Notes under the pieces: generated by a model
What the model saw: only the letters and a program-made list of their open reading frames with translations
Database searches by the model: none
Told to the model about the DNA's origin: nothing
Program-made: the position numbers and the translations under genes
Shown here: positions 57,586-64,000 of the stretch, piece after piece
How positions within the stretch are numbered: position 1 is the stretch's first letter
Layout of the letters: each line of letters opens with the position of its first letter
DNA from: Geomonas paludis
GTDB taxonomy: Bacteria > Desulfobacterota > Desulfuromonadia > Geobacterales > Geobacteraceae
Reading direction: 5' to 3'
Assembly: GCF_014193585.1 (NCBI RefSeq)
Contig: NZ_BLXY01000002.1
Location: 248,001 to 312,000, forward strand
DNA: 64,000 nucleotides

Positions 57586-59733
57586 CTAGGATTCGAATCT
57601 CTTGATCAGCACCCGGCGGAGGTTGCGATAAAGCCTCGTCGCCACCGGCTCCGGATCATGCTGGAAGCGGACGAATGCCCGCTCCCCTATGCGCTTCAGG
57701 TGGGCGCCCGCCAGGTCCACGTCGAACTGAAAGTTCTGCCTGAAGGCGAGGGGCTTGTCGCTTTGGGTGGGGGCGAGGGCAATACCGCCGCCACCGTTCA
57801 GGCTCAGGGCCAGGCTCGGCAGTTCCGTGGAAGCAGCAGGGACCTCCCGCACCACTTTGGCCGGCAGCACGATCGAGAGATCACTCGCGAGCCTCGCCTC
57901 TACCTTCGTGGTCCTGTTACGGACCCAATCCACATCGTCCTGCCCGACGACGATCCTCACGGTGGCCTTGGAGAAGTCAACGACCTGTCCCAGCGCGTCC
58001 CCTTTGTTCACAAAGCGCCCCGGGAGGTCGCCGGCGAGGGGAAAGATGTAGACGCCGTCGGCGGGGCTGCGCACCACGAGCCCGGCAACGCGCTCCCTGG
58101 CCCGCCCCAGCTCCGCCCTCGCCTTGCCCATCTCCTCGCTGAGCACCCCGGCCTCCACCCGGTCGGTGACCAGGCTGACCCGGTATCGCGCCTGGGTCTC
58201 AGCCAGGCGCCCCCTGAGGACCCCGACTTCTTTCTCCAGCTTTCCCGCCTCGCACAGCACCAGGGGGCGCCCCCGCTCAACCGTCGCGTTGGGCTCCGCA
58301 AGCAGCCGCGCGACGAAACCGTCGGCACCGGCTGTAACCTGCGCATCCGCCGGTGCGATCACCACCCCCTCCACCACGGTAAACACGGGCACCGGCACCG
58401 CAACCAGGGCCAGCAGCAGCGCGCCTCCCCCCACCCCCACCGCCGTCATGCGTGAACCGAGGCGCCACGTGGCCGACCTGACGCTCCCCATGATCCTCAC
58501 CAGAGGACGCAGGACCAAAAAGGGAAGCGACCAGAGCAGCATCAACACCCCGAGGTAGCGAGACTTCCCGGCCAGGAACAGCAGGATGGCGGCCATGATG
58601 AAAAGGCGGTACAGCGAGGAAAGGACGCCGTACAGCAAAAGCCAGCGCGCCTCCCCGGCGCTTGCGGCGGTGGAGGGGAGTGCGCTCATGCCAAGGAACC
58701 TGCGTTGGAGCAGATTGCCCAGGTATTCACCGCTGCGGGAGTAAAGGTTGGGAATCTCCAGGAAATCCGCCAGGACGTAGTAGGCGTCGTAGCGGACCAG
58801 CGGGTTGGCGTTGACAAGGAGCGTGGAGACAAATCCGATCAGCATCATGTTGTAGGCCGCCGACCGCACGGCACCCGGTTCCGCGCTGAGCCAGATGATG
58901 ACTCCGACGGCGGCCAGAAACAGCTCCACCAGGATCCCGGCCGCTCCCACCAGCATCCGTTTGCTCTTGTCACGGAAGCGATACGAGGCGGTGGCGTCGA
59001 CATAGGGGACGGGGATGAAGACCAGCAGCATCACCCCCATCTCATGCACCTCGCCCCCCCAATGCTTCACGGCGTAGGCGTGTCCCAACTCGTGGAAAAC
59101 CTTGAACGCCGGATAGAGCAGTGAGAGAGCCACCACGTTTTCCAGGGTCAGCACCCGGTCCGTCACGTTGGCTGTCAACTCGTTCCAGTGCACGCACGCC
59201 TGGAGCAATCCGTAGAGCACCACCGAGAGCCAGAGCACCCCTCCCCGCCAGTTGACCAGCGGTGCGACCAGAAAGCGCGTGCGGTCGAGGAACCGGTCCG
59301 GATCGAACAGCGGAAGGCGCTGCGAGGTGGGTGAGGAGAGACGGCTGAACCATCTGTCCCGCCTGGCACGCAGGCTGCGCGCGCTCAGAGCGGTCATGTC
59401 CGGGGGGAGGTCGCATTGCAGCCCGACGTTGTCATGGAGCTGCGCCATCAACGCGATGGTCTCATCCTGGGTCGGCAGCCGGTCCCCGAGACGGGCCGCG
59501 GCGGCCTCCCAGATTTCGGACATGGTGCGCTTGCCGTCCATGAGGGCGACCAGGAAGTATGCCTCCGGCGACACCCGGTGAAATCGCCCCGTGCAGCGAT
59601 CGTGGAGCACGTACCACTCCCGATCCCGGAACACCTGCCTCTGCACGTGGATGTGGCTTCGCAGACGGGGCCTCAGGGGCGCCACCCGATACCAGGACTG
59701 GCTGTAGAGATGCCGCTCCCCCTGCCCCTCCAC
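57586..59733 (-). CDS. PqqD-like / M50 site-2 protease / HlyD fusion
   Basis: About 715 residues. Residues 35-108 resemble a PqqD-type winged helix (WYVLHDRCTGRFHRVSPEA, MDGKRTMSEIW, LHDNVGL). Several membrane helices follow, with the zinc site HELGH at 214-218 and NANPLVRYD at 308-316, the two motifs of M50/site-2 proteases. After more helices (to about 452), an HlyD-like region has a lipoyl half (VVIAPADAQVTAGADGFV), helical hairpin (495-545) and barrel. Similar proteins are annotated as putative peptide zinc metalloproteases near exported peptides. The exact start is uncertain; GTG at 59733, overlapping the TAG stop of the gene upstream, is the most likely. The frame is open further upstream but that part is the shadow of the preceding gene. 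Confidence 0.82.
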   Translation of the reverse strand: MEGQGERHLYSQSWYRVAPLRPRLRSHIHVQRQVFRDREWYVLHDRCTGRFHRVSPEAYFLVALMDGKRTMSEIWEAAAARLGDRLPTQDETIALMAQLHDNVGLQCDLPPDMTALSARSLRARRDRWFSRLSSPTSQRLPLFDPDRFLDRTRFLVAPLVNWRGGVLWLSVVLYGLLQACVHWNELTANVTDRVLTLENVVALSLLYPAFKVFHELGHAYAVKHWGGEVHEMGVMLLVFIPVPYVDATASYRFRDKSKRMLVGAAGILVELFLAAVGVIIWLSAEPGAVRSAAYNMMLIGFVSTLLVNANPLVRYDAYYVLADFLEIPNLYSRSGEYLGNLLQRRFLGMSALPSTAASAGEARWLLLYGVLSSLYRLFIMAAILLFLAGKSRYLGVLMLLWSLPFLVLRPLVRIMGSVRSATWRLGSRMTAVGVGGGALLLALVAVPVPVFTVVEGVVIAPADAQVTAGADGFVARLLAEPNATVERGRPLVLCEAGKLEKEVGVLRGRLAETQARYRVSLVTDRVEAGVLSEEMGKARAELGRARERVAGLVVRSPADGVYIFPLAGDLPGRFVNKGDALGQVVDFSKATVRIVVGQDDVDWVRNRTTKVEARLASDLSIVLPAKVVREVPAASTELPSLALSLNGGGGIALAPTQSDKPLAFRQNFQFDVDLAGAHLKRIGERAFVRFQHDPEPVATRLYRNLRRVLIKRFES

Positions 59734-61598
59734 TAGGGCCACCACTGCCACAGCTTCATGCGCGCCCAGTCCGTCACATCTCGGGACCAGATGGAAACGA
59801 GCAGGCGCCGGCCGATGGATACCTTGCCGACCCCTTCCATCCCCGGGCGCAGCATCGGCGAACCTGCCGTCAGCGCGGCTTCGACCCGGAAGTAGTTCTT
59901 CCCATCCTTCTGGGCGGATACGGGGGTTATCCTTTCGACCACGAACGGGAAGCTCACCCCCGGGAGGGCAGGGAGGAGCATGGTCCCCCGCTGCCCGGCC
60001 CGGACCTCGGCGATCCGGTACTCGTCCACCTGGAGAACCACGCGATAGGCGTTCAGGGGAGCGATCTCGAACAGCAACTCCCCCTGCCCCACCGCCCCCC
60101 CGACCCTCTGGCTCAGGTCGCCGCTCACCACCACCCCGTCGAAGGGCGCCGTCAGCGCAGTCCGCCTGAGCTGGTTCCGCACCAGGTCGAGCTGGGCCCG
60201 GCCCTGGTCGAGTTGGGAGGCAATGATGTTGGCCTTGGCCCACTCCCCTGAGGCGACGGCCTCCTGACGCTGGCGCTGGTACTGGGTTTGCTGGTTGACC
60301 CACTTCACCTGCTCGAGGATGAGATCTCTGCCGTCCAGCGTGCAGAGCACGCCCCCCTTCCTGACCACCTCTCCGGCCCGGACCGCGGCGGAGTTGACGT
60401 ACCCGTTGAAGGGGGAAACGACCGCCCTGCGCACCGAAGGTTCCACGGTGGTCGGCGCGGTGACCCGGTAGTTTCCGGTGGCGTTGGCCAGCAGCAACGC
60501 CGCAGCCAACAGGGTAAGGACGGACAGTTTGCGGGCGATTCGCCCCGGGCCGAAGAGCCGCTCCAGTTGCGTGACGAGCGAGTCCGCGGCGGCGCGGGCC
60601 AACGGCCGGTCGTTGAGCCGCCGCGCCTCCAGGATCGGCGCCACCAGGGCGAAAATCCCGCTGCAAAGGCGGAGGTCGGCCTCCTCAAAGGGGAGCTCCG
60701 ACGGCCGCTCCAGTGTGAGGGCGCCGCGGTAGCGCCCCCGGGCGTGCAGCGGGATGGTGAGGATGCTCTCCCCGTGCTGCCCCCTTGAAAGTTCCTCGTG
60801 AGCGCGCGTCACCATGAGCCTCGCCCCCGGCGGGAGCGGGTACGCCACCTCGCCCCCCTGCAGCACGGCCTCCTCCATGGCGCCGGATATCAGGCGCACC
60901 AGGTTCATCTCCTTCGCGAAGCCGGCGCTGTGGGAGATCGCCTCCAGGGCAACGTGGCGCTTCCGTATGAAGCCGAGGCTCACCCGGTCGCATTTCATCC
61001 GCGTGGCCAGCTCCGTGACGAACACCATGCAGGCCGCCGCGAAACGCTCCTCGGCCACAACAGCCGCAAGGAGGTCGAGGGACAGCTCCCCCAGCGAACA
61101 CTGGCGCTGGTTCCGGGCGACCTTGCCGCGCAGGCGGTCCAGCTCCAGCCATGAGACGCCCCACTGGAGCTGTTCCATGCAGTGGGCCAGCTCGCTCCTG
61201 GCGGCTGCGGTCACCTCCAGGGCGACGACGGCCACCAGCTCCTGGTCGGCAAAGACAGGGTACGACACGGCGTAGCAAGGGTGGCCGGCCGTTGCAGCCG
61301 GGGGGGGAGGCAATTCGGAGATCAGGCCGCAGCGCTGCTCCACGGATGCCTCGCACATCTCGACGAGCCCCTCGGCTGCGCCGGAGGAATCGGGCCACAC
61401 CGCAACCGGCTGGTATGCACCGTCGCCCCCCTTCAGCACCAGTATCCCCTGCACCGTCGTCTCAATCAGCGAACACTGCAGGGCGAGCCAGTGCTGAAGG
61501 TACTCGACGCCGCCGGCATCCCGAAAGCGGGCCCACAGTTCGGGAAAGGCGCCGGCGAGCCCCCCCCGCGGTTCGGTATTGTCAGAGAAGTGTGCCAT
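59733..61598 (-). CDS. two GAF-like domains fused to an HlyD-type adaptor
   Basis: A 621-residue protein. Residues 30-155 and 175-325 look like two GAF domains (cytoplasmic ligand sensors; the second is clearer, MKCDRVSLGFIRKRHVALEA to SILTIPLHARGRYRGALTLE). One membrane helix (about 357-373) follows, then a periplasmic HlyD-like part: lipoyl halves at 392-425 (VVSPFNGYVNSAAVRAGEVV) and 480-512, helical hairpin (425-475) and barrel (515-600). Sensor domains on an export adaptor are unusual. Its end overlaps the start of the protease fusion. It lies 78 bp after the large repeat protein, in the same direction. Confidence 0.8.
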   Translation of the reverse strand: MAHFSDNTEPRGGLAGAFPELWARFRDAGGVEYLQHWLALQCSLIETTVQGILVLKGGDGAYQPVAVWPDSSGAAEGLVEMCEASVEQRCGLISELPPPPAATAGHPCYAVSYPVFADQELVAVVALEVTAAARSELAHCMEQLQWGVSWLELDRLRGKVARNQRQCSLGELSLDLLAAVVAEERFAAACMVFVTELATRMKCDRVSLGFIRKRHVALEAISHSAGFAKEMNLVRLISGAMEEAVLQGGEVAYPLPPGARLMVTRAHEELSRGQHGESILTIPLHARGRYRGALTLERPSELPFEEADLRLCSGIFALVAPILEARRLNDRPLARAAADSLVTQLERLFGPGRIARKLSVLTLLAAALLLANATGNYRVTAPTTVEPSVRRAVVSPFNGYVNSAAVRAGEVVRKGGVLCTLDGRDLILEQVKWVNQQTQYQRQRQEAVASGEWAKANIIASQLDQGRAQLDLVRNQLRRTALTAPFDGVVVSGDLSQRVGGAVGQGELLFEIAPLNAYRVVLQVDEYRIAEVRAGQRGTMLLPALPGVSFPFVVERITPVSAQKDGKNYFRVEAALTAGSPMLRPGMEGVGKVSIGRRLLVSIWSRDVTDWARMKLWQWWP

Positions 61599-61676
61599 TT
61601 GGGTTGGTTATTCCGTGTGCACAATGCCCGTACCATGGGGTACGGGGCTCACGCCTGGTATCAAACCGGCGCGGTT

Positions 61677-64000
61677 CTAGATCCACCTCTTGAAGCGCCG
61701 GCCGCCCTCCCCCCACTCGGTTCCGTGATGCCTCTCGCCCCGGGTTCCCTTGCGCGCGTGGAGCGGGGCCGACCTCACCCGCCACCCCAGCAATCCCGCC
61801 ACCACTTCGAGGGGGATGTCGGCCCCGTCCGCATCTGCGACGGGGGCGCTCTCCGCACCCCCTGCCCCGGCGGCAGGGACCACCACCCGTCCGAGTGCCC
61901 GCACCGGCAGCCGGCGCTCGGCGCCATCCGCGCCCTGCGGCGACTCCGCCGCGGGTGCGGTTTCAGGATAGGCCGTGTCTTCCTCCTGCACCGGTTCGTC
62001 GTTTCGGCCCGGCTGCCCCTGTGGGCCCGTATCGTGGAAGCTCAGTTGCAGGCGTTCATCGATATCCCCTCCGTCGCTCAACTCGCTCGCTACCGCACCG
62101 TGCCCGTTGCCGGTTGCGCCGTCGGCGGGACCGGATCCGCGGGGATACAGGGCGAGGATGGGCGCGGAAGGCTCCAGCGACGACCCCTCCCGAACGCCCG
62201 ACGGGCGAGCGAAAGTGATGGCCTCGGCAGGTTTTATGATGTCGTCCCCGGTTCCGCCGAGGATCACGTCGCCTCCCCCGAAGGTCCTGATGATGTCATC
62301 GCCGTCATAGGCGGGGTCGCTGCTGGAAATGGTGGCGAGCCTTCCCGATGTGAAGGTGGCCCGGCCGTTGTCGCCGATGACCACGTCGAACCCGGAGCCG
62401 CCGGTGATGGTGTCTCCCCCCGTCCCGCCCAGCATGATGTTGGTGCCGTTAGCGCCGGCGATGGTGTCCCCATCCCCCCTGGCGGGGTCCCTGGTCGCCA
62501 CCGAGGTGATGACGCCGCCGTCGGTGAAGGCAGCCTCGCCGTTGTCGCCGATGATGATGTCGTAACCGTTGCCCGTGGTGATGGTGTCCTTGCCCAAACC
62601 TCCGATGACGGTATTGTTTCCGCCCCCCGCATGTATGACATCGTCTCCGCCGTTCGCGCCGGGGCCGGACGCGATCCCGACCAGCACGCCGCCCCTGAAC
62701 GAGGCGCTGCCGTCGTCCCCGAGGATGACGTCGTTACCGCTCCCCGTGGTGATCAGGTCCCCCGCGCCCCCGCCCGCGACCACGTTGTCGCCGTCGCCAC
62801 CCATTATGCTGTCGACGCCGTCGGCCGCAGTCGCCTCGCTGACGACAGAGAGGAGTCTGCCGTCGCTGCCGTACTGGATCGCCCCGTTGTCCCCCAGGAC
62901 CGTGTTGTCGCCGTTGCCGGTCATGATGCGGTCGTCGCCGCCACCGCCTAAGATGCTGTTGGTGCCGTCGCCGGCCATGATGCTGTCGTTTGCTCCCACA
63001 CCGGTATCGGTGCCGGTCGCCGCAAGCAGCGCTCCCTCCCCGGAAAGGGTGAGCTCTCCGCTGTCCCCGAAAACGACCAGCGCCGAGTTCCACGCCGCGC
63101 CGTTGATGACGTCCGCCCCTCCTTCTCCGAACAGGGCTAGCACACCGTTATCGGCTCCCCCCTCACCCTCCGCGGCAAGCAGGTCCCTCCCCTCCCCGGC
63201 TTTCACCGTGGTCACCGTGCCGGAGAGGGTGCTCTCGACGGCGATACGGTCGTTGCCGCTGCCTGCATAGATATTGACGCCCCCCGTGAACCTTCCGCTT
63301 GTCTGGAAGCTGATGGTTCCCGAGTGCAGTCCGTCCCCGGTCATGCCGGTGATGTCGTGGTCGGTGATGACCGCATCGGCGCCGATACTCCCGCGCCCGG
63401 AGGCGTTGCCGCGGTCGCTGACGTTCAGCGTGTTGTCGCCGCCGCCGGCATCGAGGCGCAGGTCGCTGCGAATGCCGTCGAGGTTGCCGAGGTTTTCCGG
63501 TGCGTCGGAGGAGACGTTGAAGATGTCGTCGCCGCGCCCCCCGACGACGGAGGTCTCCGTGCCGACCGCCGTGGAGCGGATGCCGATCGAGTTGGGACCG
63601 GCGCCAGCCAGGACGGTGAGGCTCTCGATCTCCCGGTAGTGAACCACTCCCCCCATCCCGAAGCCCGAGACGAGACTGTCGGTGACGATGCCGCTGTCGG
63701 CCGAGGTGTCGGCGGAATCGTCGAGCAGCAGCAGATCGGTGTCGTTTTGCTGCCCGCCATCGACGGTAAGCCGCGCGTCGATCCCGTCCAGCAGGCCGTC
63801 ACGGTCCGATCCTCCCACTGAACGCCCGAGGTAGATGAGGTCATCCCCCCGGAAGGCTTCCACCGATGCGGACTCGGCGGCGACGCTCACGATGCCGATC
63901 CTGTCGTCGTCGTCGCCACCCAGGATCGATACGGTCTTCCCTTCTACTGCTCCGATCAACTCCAGCGTCGTCCCGATGCCGGGGTCGGCGTCCTGGTAGT
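61677..64000 (-). CDS. large RTX-like calcium-binding repeat protein, C-terminal part
   Basis: At least 774 residues; the frame stays open to the window edge, so the N-terminus is outside. It consists of glycine/aspartate-rich beta-roll sequence (GGGGDDRIMTG, GSGNDVILGDDG, GGTGGDTITGGSG). From about 63000 to 62240 there are four and a half tandem repeats of about 57 residues, each ending GD(N/D)G-x3-F plus a variable strand. The last about 185 residues are not RTX: an acidic Pro/Ala/Glu stretch, then a basic end (VAGLLGWRVRSAPLHARKGT...FKRWI). RTX proteins bind calcium outside the cell, usually exported by type I systems; here the adjoining genes form a different set. Possible adhesin or surface-layer-like protein (inference). 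Confidence 0.82.
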   Translation of the reverse strand, partial: YQDADPGIGTTLELIGAVEGKTVSILGGDDDDRIGIVSVAAESASVEAFRGDDLIYLGRSVGGSDRDGLLDGIDARLTVDGGQQNDTDLLLLDDSADTSADSGIVTDSLVSGFGMGGVVHYREIESLTVLAGAGPNSIGIRSTAVGTETSVVGGRGDDIFNVSSDAPENLGNLDGIRSDLRLDAGGGDNTLNVSDRGNASGRGSIGADAVITDHDITGMTGDGLHSGTISFQTSGRFTGGVNIYAGSGNDRIAVESTLSGTVTTVKAGEGRDLLAAEGEGGADNGVLALFGEGGADVINGAAWNSALVVFGDSGELTLSGEGALLAATGTDTGVGANDSIMAGDGTNSILGGGGDDRIMTGNGDNTVLGDNGAIQYGSDGRLLSVVSEATAADGVDSIMGGDGDNVVAGGGAGDLITTGSGNDVILGDDGSASFRGGVLVGIASGPGANGGDDVIHAGGGNNTVIGGLGKDTITTGNGYDIIIGDNGEAAFTDGGVITSVATRDPARGDGDTIAGANGTNIMLGGTGGDTITGGSGFDVVIGDNGRATFTSGRLATISSSDPAYDGDDIIRTFGGGDVILGGTGDDIIKPAEAITFARPSGVREGSSLEPSAPILALYPRGSGPADGATGNGHGAVASELSDGGDIDERLQLSFHDTGPQGQPGRNDEPVQEEDTAYPETAPAAESPQGADGAERRLPVRALGRVVVPAAGAGGAESAPVADADGADIPLEVVAGLLGWRVRSAPLHARKGTRGERHHGTEWGEGGRRFKRWI

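Noticed and set aside
59734-60666. N-terminal extension of the PqqD-M50-HlyD frame by about 310 residues
   Set aside because: The extension is Gly/Arg-rich shadow sequence opposite in frame to the well-supported GAF-HlyD gene and has no domain.

Overview
The window looks like a chromosomal stretch of a Geobacter-type deltaproteobacterium (Geobacter / Citrifermentans / Geomonas group). This rests on the GC-rich coding DNA, a twelve-haem cytochrome built of c7-type triheme units, a small triheme cytochrome, two rubrerythrin/ferritin-like proteins and a high density of small palindromic repeats. The taxonomic call is inference from gene content. No integrase, transposase, prophage or CRISPR array is visible.

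Layout. 1-4.3 kb: end of an sbcC-like gene, sbcD-like nuclease and a three-domain DNA ligase D. 4.3-14.3 kb: dienelactone hydrolase, small lipoprotein and membrane proteins, an FtsH protease, a beta-hydroxyacid dehydrogenase, endonuclease III, a PHP phosphoesterase, a cytidylate kinase-like/BON fusion and rubrerythrin. 14.4-20.5 kb: a tight minus-strand operon (SPOR protein, HEAT-like protein, MglA-like GTPase, MgtC) and an EF-G-like GTPase. 20.9-24.3 kb: coaX, birA, nadC, a DUF4124 protein. 24.4-29 kb: dodecahaem cytochrome, PAP2, DUF72, dioxygenase-like, YaeQ and YkgJ-type genes. 29.2-37.9 kb: a purine/pyrimidine operon purB-mscS-purSL-purQ-purF-pyrE. 38-41 kb: WalJ-type hydrolase and a sensor kinase. 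41.3-45 kb: gapA-pgk-tpiA-secG. 45-47.1 kb: four tRNA genes, a 21-bp palindrome-bearing tandem array and a ferritin-like gene. 47.2-54.7 kb: a small unknown protein, two coupled histidine kinases, triheme cytochrome, DinB, acetyltransferase and cysteine desulfurase.

54.8-64 kb is the most interesting part. Five minus-strand genes lie head to tail: a very large RTX-like repeat protein (running off the window), a protein with two GAF-like domains fused to an HlyD-type adaptor, a PqqD-like/site-2-protease/HlyD fusion, a truncated SecA-like ATPase and a second small HlyD/RND-type adaptor. There is no ABC ATPase of a classical type I system. The set reads as an unconventional export or surface-assembly machine dedicated to the repeat protein.

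Intergenic DNA is unusually rich in structure. There are REP-like palindromes that also invade reading frames (ligD linker, YkgJ-type stop codon, SPOR protein), MITE-like elements with 24-bp inverted ends, GGGGACTGGC-type hairpins, and GATTAA hexamer arrays arranged as inverted pairs beside stop codons at three loci. A 315-bp array holds fifteen 21-bp units, most with a 13-bp palindrome.
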